Source: Flectobacillus roseus (GTDB lineage: Bacteria; Bacteroidota; Bacteroidia; Cytophagales; Spirosomataceae). From it: DNA of 64,000 bases. Numbering within the stretch: the stretch's first letter is position 1; the number at the start of each line of letters is the position of its first letter. Below the pieces are notes generated by a model. That model saw nothing but the letters and a program-made list of their open reading frames with translations. It had not been told where the DNA came from and did not search any database. The stretch is taken from assembly GCF_030056665.1 (NCBI RefSeq), contig NZ_JASHIG010000011.1; one strand, given 5' to 3'. The translations under genes were made by a program, and so were the position numbers. Below, one piece after another: positions 8,218 to 17,260 of the stretch.

Positions 8218-9429
8218 CTACTCCGCTCTTTTCACTTTTTCCCAAATACCTGAAGTGAGACCATTGCGATAACGCGCGTAGCCTTTAATAGCACACCAGT
8301 TCATAAACGAGAAATAGAATGGTACGAACAATAGTTTGATACGAATTTGTTTATTTTCTAAGGTATATCCCACAAAAGCCATTACATAAAAAGCTGTTTG
8401 TGCAAGAAATAGAAGCAAGTAAAAAGACTGAGGCAAAAATCCTTGTTCTGCCTGCAAAACTAGTAGCAAATTGAGGAAGTAAATAATCGGTAAGCAGAAT
8501 GGCGCTACAGCCCAGCGCATCGCACGGTGCGATACATACTGGAAAGATAACAAGCCATATTTAAAAATATTTAATAAAAATCCTAAACGGGCAATGGCTT
8601 GAAAACCACCTGCAGCAATACGGATTTTACGCTTCATTTCATCTTGAATAGAAAACGATGGCCGCTCAATAGCATAAGCTTCTGGCTCATAAATAACACG
8701 GTACCCATCAGCAGCAATACGGAGTGAAATCACAAAATCGTCGAGGAGAGTATCTTTTTCAACGGGGTTAAAGAGGTTAGTTCGAACGGCAAAGAGTTCG
8801 CCTGCTGCCCCTACGACGCTATATAATTGGGTATCAAGTTTTTTCAAAAACGACTCATATTTCCAGTACAAGCCCTCGCCTGCCCCTGCAGCAGCTTCGG
8901 CATCATTGGTTTGGATACGCTTTTCGCCAGCTACAGCTCCCACTTTTTCATCTTTAAAATGGCGAACTATCGCTTTAATAGCTTGATTGTTTAAGGTAGT
9001 ATTGGCATCTGTAAATATCACAATCGGAGATTTGATTGTTGGTACGGCCATATTCATTGCCTCAATTTTGCCACGTCGTGCCGTTCCACCAATCATCCGC
9101 ACGTGTGGATACTGAGCGCATATCGACTCGATATACTCGCTAGTGCCATCGGTTGAGCCTTCTGTGACAAAAAGAAATTCGATTTTTTTGGTAGGATAAT
9201 CTAAATCTAAGGAGTTGAAAAGCTTACTTTCGATACAGCTCATCTCATTATACGCAGGAACCACTAAAGTTACTTCAGGAAGATATTCGGGGTCAAACTC
9301 AGCTTTGAAGGTTTTTCCTAAGGAAGTTCGAATTTTTACCAAAACCCAAGCTACAATTCCATAGCCTACGTAAGTGTAAAAAACCAAAAACAGCGCAAGC
9401 ACGAGGAGAATTTCAATAAATTGTTTCAT
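8218..9429 (-). CDS. membrane GT2 glycosyltransferase
   Basis: The 403-aa protein has an N-terminal TM helix (about 5-25), a GT2 catalytic domain and three or four C-terminal TM helices (from about residue 285). Motifs seen: VTLVVPAYNEMSCIESKL, EGSTDGTSEYI, IVIFTDANTTLNNQAI and DFVISLRIAADGYRVIYEP. KRKIRIAAGG stands where other GT2 enzymes carry QxxRW. It resembles cellulose-synthase-like or poly-GlcNAc-synthase-like transferases found in exopolysaccharide loci. It is transcribed towards the plus-strand gene run, so it closes the locus on this side but is a separate transcription unit. Confidence 0.87.
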   Translation of the reverse strand: MKQFIEILLVLALFLVFYTYVGYGIVAWVLVKIRTSLGKTFKAEFDPEYLPEVTLVVPAYNEMSCIESKLFNSLDLDYPTKKIEFLFVTEGSTDGTSEYIESICAQYPHVRMIGGTARRGKIEAMNMAVPTIKSPIVIFTDANTTLNNQAIKAIVRHFKDEKVGAVAGEKRIQTNDAEAAAGAGEGLYWKYESFLKKLDTQLYSVVGAAGELFAVRTNLFNPVEKDTLLDDFVISLRIAADGYRVIYEPEAYAIERPSFSIQDEMKRKIRIAAGGFQAIARLGFLLNIFKYGLLSFQYVSHRAMRWAVAPFCLPIIYFLNLLLVLQAEQGFLPQSFYLLLFLAQTAFYVMAFVGYTLENKQIRIKLLFVPFYFSFMNWCAIKGYARYRNGLTSGIWEKVKRAE

Positions 9430-9578
9430 ACCCTAGAATATTTGATAGAATAAGCAGAAAGGATTTAGTAAACTTTATTGGTATCGAATCCAACAAACAC
9501 CATTCCACTTAAGCAATAATCAGAAAATATCTACCCAATTACCATCAAGTTCACCTCGATACTTCACAACAAACTATT

Positions 9579-9938
9579 TTATGATTCCTCAGATAGATAA
9601 GCCTCTATTTGTGGAATGATGAGTGCTAGCTCCTCATCAATCAGCTTGTGTAAATCTTGTACAACAGATTTTGCTGCTCCATGCTTCAGGGCGTGTTCCA
9701 AGGCTTGAACAGGCTCATGAAAATCTTGAAGACCAATCATCGTAAAAGAGGGCTTGATACGATGTACGACCTGACCAGCCGTAACATAATCGTTGTTAGC
9801 CAATGATGTAGCTACACTTTCCCATGAAGGCACAGAATCTGACAAAAATACTCCCATCATCATGGTTATTATGTCACGTTCGCCTCCATACACCTCATCT
9901 AAGTAAGTATGGTCTATATTTCGTCTGAATGAATACAT
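9579..9938 (-). CDS. orphan histidine phosphotransfer (Hpt) domain protein
   Basis: The 119-aa single-domain protein has the Hpt helix signature GQVVHRIKPSFTMIGL. His59 is the expected phosphate-accepting residue, with the basic residue three positions later and the small/polar residues usual after it. Hpt proteins relay phosphate between receiver domains of hybrid kinases and response regulators. No kinase or regulator gene adjoins it, so its partners must be encoded elsewhere. It lies between a glycosyltransferase and malic enzyme, both on the same strand but well separated. Confidence 0.82.
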   Translation of the reverse strand: MYSFRRNIDHTYLDEVYGGERDIITMMMGVFLSDSVPSWESVATSLANNDYVTAGQVVHRIKPSFTMIGLQDFHEPVQALEHALKHGAAKSVVQDLHKLIDEELALIIPQIEAYLSEES

Positions 9939-10134
9939 CTTTATAAATTGTCTTGATTAGGTAGTTTTCGTTAGAACGGATAAAGGGAGTCTGTTTTCAA
10001 AGATACTAAAAAATCAGTTTTCATTATCTTTTTGTTTTAAAAACATCCTAGGATATAACTAAAATTAATACAGTTAAGTGAGGAAAAATATATTTAAACA
10101 CAACTAATTGTTTTTCAGTATTTCTGAAAATAGA

Positions 10135-10172
10135 AAAAGGGAATTTCGAAAAAACTTCGAAATTCCCTTTTA
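10135..10172 (-). terminator. intrinsic terminator of the malic enzyme gene
   Basis: A long perfect stem with AAAAGGGAATTTCGAA on one arm and its complement on the other lies about 30 nt past the malic enzyme stop codon. On the minus strand it is followed by a T-rich stretch. Confidence 0.8.
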
Positions 10173-10200
10173 AAATAGCTAATAGCTCAAAAATAGAGAC

Positions 10201-12474
10201 CTATTTTGATTGTGCTTCTACTACAGCAATTGCTACCATGTTCACAATTTCACGAACCGATGAACCTAATTGCAATACGTGTACAGGTTTGCGCAAACCA
10301 AGTAAAATTGGTCCGATATATTCAATATCACCTGTTTCTTTCAACAAGTTATACGAAATATTTGCTGCCGAAAGATTCGGGAAAATTAATACGTTTGCTC
10401 CTTCGTCTGCTAGTTTCGAGAATGGATAATTTTCACGAACTAAATCAGTATCAAACGCCATGTGTGCCTGCATCTCCCCTTCTACGATCATGTCTGGATG
10501 CTTTCTTTGTAAAATTGCCGTAGCTTCACGCATTTTAACAGCATCTTCACCATCGGCAGTACCAAAGTTAGAATATGTCAACATAGCAATTCTTGGACGA
10601 ATATTAAACTGCTCAACGGCTTTGGCAGTCAATTCAGTAATTTCCACAATTTCCTCCACACTTGGGTTAAAGTTTACCGTCGTATCAGAGAAGAACAATG
10701 GCCCTTTTTTCGTCAACAAGATATACATACCCGATACTTTCTTCACACCTTCGTCGCGACCAATTACTTGTAAGGCTGGACGGATGGCATTAGGATAGTT
10801 ACGCGTCAAACCAGAAATTACGCAATCTGCATCGCCCGTTTCTACCATCATTGCTGCAAAGTAGTTACGCACCTGCATTTGTTTGTGCGCCTCATACTGA
10901 TTGTAACCACGACGTTTACGTTTTTCGAAGAAAATATCGCCATAACGTTTTAACTGGTCTGCATTCTGAGCATCACGAGTATCAATGATTTTCACATCAC
11001 CTAATTCCAAATTATGTTCCTCAATGATACGTTGAATTTTTTGTACATTACCTAATAAGATAGGAATACAAATACCTTCGTCTTTGGCTTGCTGAACAGC
11101 TTTTAATACCTTCAAATTTTCAGCATCAGCAAAAACCACACGTTTTGGTGTTCTTTTAGCACGGTTGATGATATAGCGCATCAACTGGTTGTCTAATCCT
11201 AAACGTTTTGCTAACTCCTGCTCATAAGCTTCCCAGTTGGTAATAGGATTTTGAGCAATACCCGATTCCATAGCAGCTTTGGCAACCGCAATAGAAACCG
11301 TGGTAATCAAACGAGGGTCAACTGGCTTTGGAATAATATAGTTACGCCCAAAAGACAGGTTTTTCTCATTATATGCCAAGTTTACAATATCTGGAACAGG
11401 TTTTTTGGCCAATTCTGCAAGGGCTTTTGCAGCGGCCATCTTCATATTCTCGTCAATTTCAGTAGCACGAACATCGAGTGCTCCTCTGAATATGTACGGA
11501 AAACCTAATACGTTATTTACTTGGTTAGGATAATCTGAACGACCTGTTGCCATGATAATATCTGGACGAGCAGCCACTGCATCTTCATACGAAATCTCTG
11601 GTGTTGGATTGGCCATCGCAAATACGATAGCGTCGCTAGCCATCGAACGAATCATGTCTTGTGAAACAATATTGCCCACCGACAAGCCCAAGAACACATC
11701 AGCGCCTTTCATGGCATCGGCTAAAGTTTCGATACCTTCAGTGCTAGTAGCAAATGGTGCAACATATTTATTGAGGTCAGTACGGCGTTTGTGAACCAAA
11801 CCATCCTTATCAAACATCAAAATATTCTCGATTTTGGCACCTAATAACAAATACAACTTAGCACAAGACAAAGCTGCTGCACCTGCACCAGAAATCACGA
11901 AACGACATTCATCAATTTTCTTATTTACTAATTCCAAGGCATTGATAAGCGCAGCACCCGAAATAATCGCTGTTCCGTGCTGGTCGTCATGCATAATGGG
12001 AATTTTGAGGTCTTTTCTTAATCTCTCTTCAATCTCAAAACACTCTGGAGATTTAATATCTTCCAAGTTTACCCCTCCAAATGTTGGTTCTAATACTTTA
12101 ACTGTACGAATCAACTCTTCTGGGTCTTGAGTGTTTAGCTCAATATCAAACACATCAATATCGGCAAAGATTTTAAACAATAAGCCTTTACCTTCCATCA
12201 CAGGCTTACTTGCTTCAGGGCCAATATTCCCAAGTCCTAGCACAGCAGTACCATTCGAAATTACCGCTACTAAGTTTCCTTTGGCGGTATACTTGTAAAC
12301 ATTTTCTACGTTATTGGCAATTTCGATACAGGGTTCTGCAACACCTGGTGAATAGGCCAGTGAAAGGTCACGCTGTGTTTCTGTTTCTTTGGTCGGAACA
12401 ACTGCAATTTTTCCTGGCCTGCCTTTGGAGTGGTAATCCAAGGCATCTTGCTTGCGAATAGATTTTTGTTTCAT
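10201..12474 (-). CDS. maeB: NADP-dependent malic enzyme with phosphotransacetylase-like C-terminal domain
   Basis: The 757-aa cytosolic enzyme converts malate to pyruvate and CO2. Residues about 1-410 are the malic enzyme part: YHSKGRPGKIAV, SLAYSPGVAEPC, the GLGNIGPEASKPVMEGKG segment, IMHDDQHGTAI, and the nucleotide-binding FVISGAGAAALSCAKLYL. Residues about 430-757 match a phosphotransacetylase (PTA_PTB) domain, for example RVVFADAENLKVLKAVQQA and NVLIFPNLSAANISYNLL. This two-domain form is the usual MaeB of many bacteria; the PTA-like part is generally regulatory (acetyl-CoA sensing) rather than catalytic. Length and domain order are normal. The gene is monocistronic, with a promoter box upstream and a terminator downstream. 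Confidence 0.95.
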   Translation of the reverse strand: MKQKSIRKQDALDYHSKGRPGKIAVVPTKETETQRDLSLAYSPGVAEPCIEIANNVENVYKYTAKGNLVAVISNGTAVLGLGNIGPEASKPVMEGKGLLFKIFADIDVFDIELNTQDPEELIRTVKVLEPTFGGVNLEDIKSPECFEIEERLRKDLKIPIMHDDQHGTAIISGAALINALELVNKKIDECRFVISGAGAAALSCAKLYLLLGAKIENILMFDKDGLVHKRRTDLNKYVAPFATSTEGIETLADAMKGADVFLGLSVGNIVSQDMIRSMASDAIVFAMANPTPEISYEDAVAARPDIIMATGRSDYPNQVNNVLGFPYIFRGALDVRATEIDENMKMAAAKALAELAKKPVPDIVNLAYNEKNLSFGRNYIIPKPVDPRLITTVSIAVAKAAMESGIAQNPITNWEAYEQELAKRLGLDNQLMRYIINRAKRTPKRVVFADAENLKVLKAVQQAKDEGICIPILLGNVQKIQRIIEEHNLELGDVKIIDTRDAQNADQLKRYGDIFFEKRKRRGYNQYEAHKQMQVRNYFAAMMVETGDADCVISGLTRNYPNAIRPALQVIGRDEGVKKVSGMYILLTKKGPLFFSDTTVNFNPSVEEIVEITELTAKAVEQFNIRPRIAMLTYSNFGTADGEDAVKMREATAILQRKHPDMIVEGEMQAHMAFDTDLVRENYPFSKLADEGANVLIFPNLSAANISYNLLKETGDIEYIGPILLGLRKPVHVLQLGSSVREIVNMVAIAVVEAQSK

Positions 12475-12532
12475 GTTGATTGGGCGACAATCCTGTGAGG
12501 ATCACCTTAAGTTAAAAAAGTGCTCGATCTTG

Positions 12533-12540
12533 CAAAAGTA
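12533..12540 (-). promoter_or_regulatory. candidate -7 box for malic enzyme
   Basis: The minus strand reads TACTTTTG, fitting the Bacteroidota TAnnTTTG -7 consensus, about 59 nt upstream of the ATG. No TTG/TTTG was seen 19-20 nt further upstream, so the call rests on the -7 box alone. Confidence 0.45.
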
Positions 12541-13168
12541 TCGAACGTTAGGCCTTACGTTTGGAGCACCTCACGTTTTAGGCCAGTTTATTAGTTTTAG
12601 ATGAATAAAAGAGTGGCGAAATTAGCGCATAGATTTTGAAAAGTCTATAAAAATATACTAAGTGACCAAATCATAGCAGACTGAAAAAGCACATATTTTG
12701 AAAGAGTTTTTACTTTTTTCAGAATAAATACATTTAGTTAAAAGCTAAAACAAAAGAAAATCCTTAAACTTTAGCAAAAAACGATAGCAACTCAACTAAA
12801 GAATTAAGAAAAGTTTTTTAGAAAAAATATAATCTTAAAGGATTTTAACACTAAATACCCTGCAATTTGGCATATATGTACCTTGAGACTACAAAATAGA
12901 AAATATGTAGGATAATCTGTGAGGATGATAAAGTATTTTATTTTAGATGTATCCATTTTAGTTAATGACTCGGCTAATTACAAAATCCACGTGATAAAAT
13001 CGGAAGTTATCCGTAAATTTGCGATTCTGGATTGACGACTGTAAAGCACAATTTTTTAAAATATAATTCTTGCTAAATAATTGATTGCGATAGACTATAT
13101 TTCTTTCCCACTAATAACCTGTAAACAGACTGACACTAATATTATTTTAGTAGAAAGACTTTATTAAA
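12541..13168. other. long intergenic region between divergent genes
   Basis: About 630 A+T-rich bases separate the malic enzyme promoter from the next glycosyltransferase. A plus-strand TAAATTTG box at 13014-13021 fits the Bacteroidota -7 consensus and could drive that gene with a 5' leader of about 140 nt. No ORF of clear coding character, tRNA or riboswitch fold was recognised in the rest. Confidence 0.4.
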
Positions 13169-14188
13169 ATGAACGTACCCACCATTTCGATAGCACTTTG
13201 TACTTATAATGGTAGCAAGTATATCAAAACCCAAATAGAAAGTTTAATTAATCAAACATTAAAACCCAGTGAAATTGTAATTTGTGATGATAATTCGTCG
13301 GATAATACGCTTGAAATTATTCGCTCGATAAATGCTCCTTTTCCAATTCGTATTTACGAAAACAAGCCTGCCTTGCGCACTGTCAAAAACTTTGAGAGAG
13401 CCGTTTCATTGTGTACTGGTGATTTGATTATGCTATGTGACCAAGACGACTTTTGGGTTCCGACTAAACTGGAGGTGATGGGTAAATACATGCTGGAACA
13501 TCCTAAAACAAATGTTTTGTTTTCAAACGCTTTATTAGTTGATGAAAATTTAAACAGCTTGGGTAAAAAAATGTGGGAAACCGTCAATTTGGAGGAACAT
13601 ACATTACAGCGTTGGAGAAATGGTCATTCAACAGAAATTTTAATGGCTGGTAACAGGGTGACTGGCTGCACTATGTGTTTTCGTAGAAGCTTTGTTAGTG
13701 AGATTGTTCCATTCCCTACTCAAATTGACAAGGATTTTATTCATGACGGTTGGATTGCCATGCTGGCATCAATTACCAATTCAATAGACTTTATCAACGA
13801 AGATTTAATTTGGTATCGTCAGCACTCTGCTCAACAAGTGGGAGCTAAAAATGATGAATTTACACACAGAGAAAAGGTTACTTTAAAAAATCGCTTTACG
13901 CGTCCTAAAACTGAAAAAGTTGAACCCTTCTTGGAAAAAGCGGTTTTTTATAAGAAGATTATCGATTATATTCTTGAGAATACTACTCATAAAATTGATG
14001 AACTAGTGCCCCTTACAAGAGCATTTGAACATTATAACTTAAGAGCAAAATTGCCTTTCAGACCACGTTACACGCGTTTTATACCTGCAATACTCAATTA
14101 TTGTAAAGGGAATTATCACAAATATGGCCACGTAGGCTCTAGTCAAATAGGCATCCTACAAGCGTTGATTGGGGATATTGTTGAATAA
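13169..14188 (+). CDS. GT2 family glycosyltransferase
   Basis: The 339-aa cytosolic protein starts directly with a GT2 fold: ISIALCTYNGSKYIKTQIES, ICDDNSSDNTLEIIRS, and the acidic motif MLCDQDDFWVPTKLEVM, which is characteristic of O-antigen/rhamnan-type transferases. FIHDGWIAMLAS and LIWYRQHSAQQVGA follow as the acceptor-side region. It is not linked to the exopolysaccharide cluster, being about 3.7 kb beyond it, and is followed by queE on the same strand. Substrate unknown. Confidence 0.87.
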   Translation: MNVPTISIALCTYNGSKYIKTQIESLINQTLKPSEIVICDDNSSDNTLEIIRSINAPFPIRIYENKPALRTVKNFERAVSLCTGDLIMLCDQDDFWVPTKLEVMGKYMLEHPKTNVLFSNALLVDENLNSLGKKMWETVNLEEHTLQRWRNGHSTEILMAGNRVTGCTMCFRRSFVSEIVPFPTQIDKDFIHDGWIAMLASITNSIDFINEDLIWYRQHSAQQVGAKNDEFTHREKVTLKNRFTRPKTEKVEPFLEKAVFYKKIIDYILENTTHKIDELVPLTRAFEHYNLRAKLPFRPRYTRFIPAILNYCKGNYHKYGHVGSSQIGILQALIGDIVE

Positions 14189-14250
14189 TTTTGAGTGTTT
14201 ATTTTACATTTAATAGCAAACTAATTAATAAACTACTGAGCATAAAAGAT

Positions 14251-14880
14251 ATGATAATTATTGATGAAAATATAAAGCAAACTACCCTTCCCGTAATGGA
14301 AGCGTTCTATACGCTACAAGGAGAAGGATATTATCAGGGAAAAGCAGCCTACTTTATTCGATTGGGTGGCTGTGACGTCGGTTGTCACTGGTGTGATGTA
14401 AAAGAGTCTTGGAATGTAAATGCGCATCCACAACTAACACTCGATGAAATTGTAGCTGAAGCAGCCAAGCATCCAGGCAAATTGGCAGTAATCACAGGGG
14501 GCGAACCGTTGATGCACCATCTGGACGAACTAACTAATGCCCTTCATAATGCAGGTATTCAAACCAATATCGAAACATCTGGGGTGTGCGAGGCTGTAAC
14601 AGGTTACTGGGATTGGATTTGCTTTTCACCTAAAAAATTCAAAGCTCCAAATCCAGATATTTTCGAAAAAGCCCACGAACTAAAAGTTGTCATTTATCAT
14701 CCGAGTGATTTTGAATGGGCCGAAGGATATGCGGCAAAAATGTCACCCGAGTGTCTGTTATATCTCCAACCTGAATGGAGCAAATCGGAAACAATTCTTC
14801 CCTTGATTATAGAATACATAAAAGACAATCCAAAGTGGAGAATTTCGTTACAAGTTCATAAATTTATGAACATTCCGTAA
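14251..14880 (+). CDS. queE: 7-carboxy-7-deazaguanine synthase
   Basis: This radical-SAM enzyme makes 7-carboxy-7-deazaguanine from carboxy-tetrahydropterin in queuosine/7-deazaguanine synthesis. The short N-terminus carries EAFYTLQGEGYYQGKAAYFI. The cluster-binding cysteines are in GGCDVGCHWCDVKESW, the CX3CX2C spacing of radical-SAM proteins, and the SAM-site segment VITGGEPLMHH follows. The ATG at 14251 gives 209 residues, normal for the family; the frame is open upstream to a TTG at 14191, but that adds a non-conserved leader. A strong terminator follows. No queC, queD or queF lies nearby. Confidence 0.93.
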   Translation: MIIIDENIKQTTLPVMEAFYTLQGEGYYQGKAAYFIRLGGCDVGCHWCDVKESWNVNAHPQLTLDEIVAEAAKHPGKLAVITGGEPLMHHLDELTNALHNAGIQTNIETSGVCEAVTGYWDWICFSPKKFKAPNPDIFEKAHELKVVIYHPSDFEWAEGYAAKMSPECLLYLQPEWSKSETILPLIIEYIKDNPKWRISLQVHKFMNIP

Positions 14881-14888
14881 GGTCAAAG

Positions 14889-14928
14889 AGAAGAGCCTGT
14901 TGGATGAATCATCTGACAGGCTCTTTTA
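14889..14928 (+). terminator. intrinsic terminator of queE
   Basis: A stem of AAGAGCCTGT with ACAGGCTCTT, a 15-nt loop and a short T-run begins about 10 nt after the queE stop codon. Confidence 0.85.
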
Positions 14929-14959
14929 CTGTAACATTGTCCTATTACTTGCAAAAACT

Positions 14960-16885
14960 ATGAATACGTTTAGATTTTGGATACTTTTGGGTTGCTTTTT
15001 AGGCTTCATAACGAGCGAAGTATTTGCTCAGCAAAATCTTTCTACCACTAATAAAAAGGCCATCAGTGCCTATCAGGATGGGCTTCAGGCTTTGCAAGAA
15101 AGAAAAATAGATGAAGCTTTTCAACAGTTTGAGGAGGCCGTTGAGCGAGATAACCTTTTTGCCGAGGCTTATTATCAATTAGGTCGTTTGTACGAACAAA
15201 ATAGACAGTTTGGCAATGCTATTCTAAATTATGAAAAAAGCTATAATTCCAACCAAGAGGCTGGTGTCGCCAACAGTGCCTTACAATTCTTAGGGAATTT
15301 GTATATGCGTAAAGGGGAATATCAAAAAGCCAAAGCTTATCTTGAATTATTACTTCCAAGAATCCCAGCCGCAAATAACCTGACGATTCAACGCATCAAA
15401 AGAAGTATAGCTAATGCTGAGTTTGCTTTAAGAGCTGTAGAGCAACCGCTTGATATAAAGCCCATTGCCTTACCTAATACCATCAATGCTTTCGATACAC
15501 AGTATTTCCCCACACTCACCGCTGACAGAGAAACGTTGATATTCACAGCACAAAACTATAGCAATCGAGACGAAAACTTATACGTTTCGAAGTGGAAAGA
15601 TCAACAGTGGCAACAAGCTCAAAGCCTCTCAGAACTAATCAATACCTCACAAAATGAAGGAACCGCCAGTGTTGCTGCCGACGGTCGAACTTTGGTATTT
15701 ACCGCTTGTGGAGGTCGTAATAGCTTGGGAAGTTGTGACTTGTTTGTAAGTTATCGAGAAGGGAATGACTGGACCAAACCCATAAATATGGGACAGGCCG
15801 TCAACTCAGGCGAATGGGATTCTCAACCCTCTCTTTCGGCAGATGGACGAACTTTGTACTTTGTATCAGACAGAAGAGGTAGTATCGGGAAAAGGGATAT
15901 TTGGGTGAGTAAACAAGACTCCACAGGACAATGGCAAAAGGCTCAAAATGTAGGAAATATCATCAATACCACTGAAGACGATTTGTCGCCTTTTATTCAT
16001 GCCAATGGACAAACCCTATTTTTTAGTTCTGAAGGACACGCAGGGATGGGTGGCTTGGATTTATTTATGTCTCAAAAGCAAGGTATTAACTGGTCTGTAC
16101 CTCAAAACTTAGGCTATCCTATCAATACCCAAGACGACCAAGTAGCCTTATTTATTACTGCCGACGGACAAAAAGGATATTACTCATTAGAACAAGATAC
16201 AGGTGAACGATATAAAAAATCTAAGCTCGTAGAAATCACTTTACCCGGCTCATTACAGGCCAAAATACAAGCTACGACGTACCTAAAAGGTATTGTAACC
16301 GATGCTAAAACACAACAAAAGCTCTCCGCAGAATTGGAGCTAGTCGCCTTAAATTCTTCTCAACCTGTAGGGAAATTTCTCTCCGATGCTCAAACAGGCC
16401 AGTATATTTCGGTATTAAATACTTCGGGCGAATATGCCTTGTTTGTGAATAAACAAGGGTATTTTTTCAAAAGTCTTCATTTTGATTTTAGCCAAACTCA
16501 TGCACTCGACAAAGTATTAAATATTAGCCTTGAGCCTATTCAAAAAGATGCTAAAGAAATTTTGAATAATATCTTCTTTGCAACAAACCAGTGGGACTTA
16601 CAACCTCAATCTACTACTGAGCTCGACAAACTAGTGGTTTTGCTAAAAAGTAACCCTACGCTTTCGGTCGAAATTTCGGGACATACTGATGATGTCGGCA
16701 AAGATGCAGACAATCTTATTTTATCTCAAAAACGAGCCAAAGAGGTGATGAATTATCTGATCAATAAAGGCATTCCAAGTAATAAAATCAAAGCTGAAGG
16801 ATACGGCGAAACCAAACCTTTTGTACCCAATACATCCGACGAAAACAGAAAACTCAATAGAAGGATTGAGGTTAAGTTTTTGTAA
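14960..16885 (+). CDS. OmpA-family protein with TPR and PD40/WD40-like repeats
   Basis: The 641-aa envelope protein has a signal peptide (MNTFRFWILLGCFLGFITSE, cleavage near FAQ). Tetratricopeptide-like helices follow (about 30-150; AYYQLGRLYEQNRQFGNAIL). Four PD40 beta-propeller strands follow, with motifs such as AADGRTLVFTACGG, SADGRTLYFVSDRRG and HANGQTLFFSSEG. A CarboxypepD_reg-like segment precedes a C-terminal OmpA peptidoglycan-binding domain (VEISGHTDDVG, LSQKRAKEVMNYLINKGI, NRRIEVKF). This architecture is common in Bacteroidota and includes relatives of T9SS-associated PorE-type proteins. It probably anchors something to peptidoglycan in the periplasm. The start at 14960 is preferred because upstream in-frame codons read through the queE terminator. 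Confidence 0.9.
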   Translation: MNTFRFWILLGCFLGFITSEVFAQQNLSTTNKKAISAYQDGLQALQERKIDEAFQQFEEAVERDNLFAEAYYQLGRLYEQNRQFGNAILNYEKSYNSNQEAGVANSALQFLGNLYMRKGEYQKAKAYLELLLPRIPAANNLTIQRIKRSIANAEFALRAVEQPLDIKPIALPNTINAFDTQYFPTLTADRETLIFTAQNYSNRDENLYVSKWKDQQWQQAQSLSELINTSQNEGTASVAADGRTLVFTACGGRNSLGSCDLFVSYREGNDWTKPINMGQAVNSGEWDSQPSLSADGRTLYFVSDRRGSIGKRDIWVSKQDSTGQWQKAQNVGNIINTTEDDLSPFIHANGQTLFFSSEGHAGMGGLDLFMSQKQGINWSVPQNLGYPINTQDDQVALFITADGQKGYYSLEQDTGERYKKSKLVEITLPGSLQAKIQATTYLKGIVTDAKTQQKLSAELELVALNSSQPVGKFLSDAQTGQYISVLNTSGEYALFVNKQGYFFKSLHFDFSQTHALDKVLNISLEPIQKDAKEILNNIFFATNQWDLQPQSTTELDKLVVLLKSNPTLSVEISGHTDDVGKDADNLILSQKRAKEVMNYLINKGIPSNKIKAEGYGETKPFVPNTSDENRKLNRRIEVKFL

Positions 16886-16923
16886 AAAAGTAGGTCTAGA
16901 GCCAACACTAGTCACCCTACTGC

Positions 16924-17259
16924 ATTGAGTGAGTTGAGATTTAGTGAATGAGTGATTATTTTAAGAAGACATTCACCAGTAGAGACGCAATGCTTTGCGT
17001 CTTTAGCCGAATCAGGTCTTACATTGGTAGTATCTATCAAAAAAAGCGGTCGAAAAAACAATTTTCGACCGCTTTTTTAAATAAGGAAACTATTTGAATA
17101 TTTTGTCACTGGTGAATAAGTTCACCCGCTAAGTGGAACCTTGGTCAAGAATGAACAGCTTAAAGGACTTATCTCTAAAGGCAAGACATATCATCTTTGC
17201 TAGTGAAACATCAATTAAAAAAAATAATCACTCATTGACTCAGTCACAATTCACTCAAT
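16924..17259. repeat. nested palindromic repeat, copy A (TGAGTGAATTGAG family)
   Basis: A 336-bp intergenic element lies between convergent genes. Its ends are 39-bp imperfect inverted repeats (16924-16962 and 17221-17259, about six mismatches by eye), both containing AATGAGTGATTATTTT. Inside are the GTAGAGACGCAATGC/TTTGCGTC palindrome (near 16980-17002) and a central GCGGTCGAAA hairpin (17041-17078). The right end stops 1 nt before the stop codon of the neighbouring gene. Related copies are at 50320-50595 and 53305-53592. No coding capacity was seen, so it resembles a MITE-like or REP-like element. Confidence 0.8.
17041..17078. terminator. central hairpin of repeat A, bidirectional terminator-like
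   Basis: AAGCGGTCGAAA and its complement form a stem flanked by A-runs on the left and T-runs on the right. It could terminate transcription from both convergent neighbours. Confidence 0.7.
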
Positions 17260-17260
17260 A

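Noticed and set aside
1..9429. Complete exopolysaccharide locus
   Set aside because: No flippase, polymerase or Wza-type exporter gene is within the window, so only one end of the locus is visible.
10206..12461. Several plus-strand ORFs opposite malic enzyme
   Set aside because: They are fully antisense to a strongly conserved gene, have no family features, and have composition typical of shadow frames.
12541..13168. Riboswitch or small RNA in the long gap
   Set aside because: No conserved riboswitch motif, strong stem or terminator was seen; only a -7 box could be supported.
14191..14250. TTG-initiated N-terminal extension of QueE
   Set aside because: The added 20 residues do not match the family; the ATG at 14251 gives the normal length.
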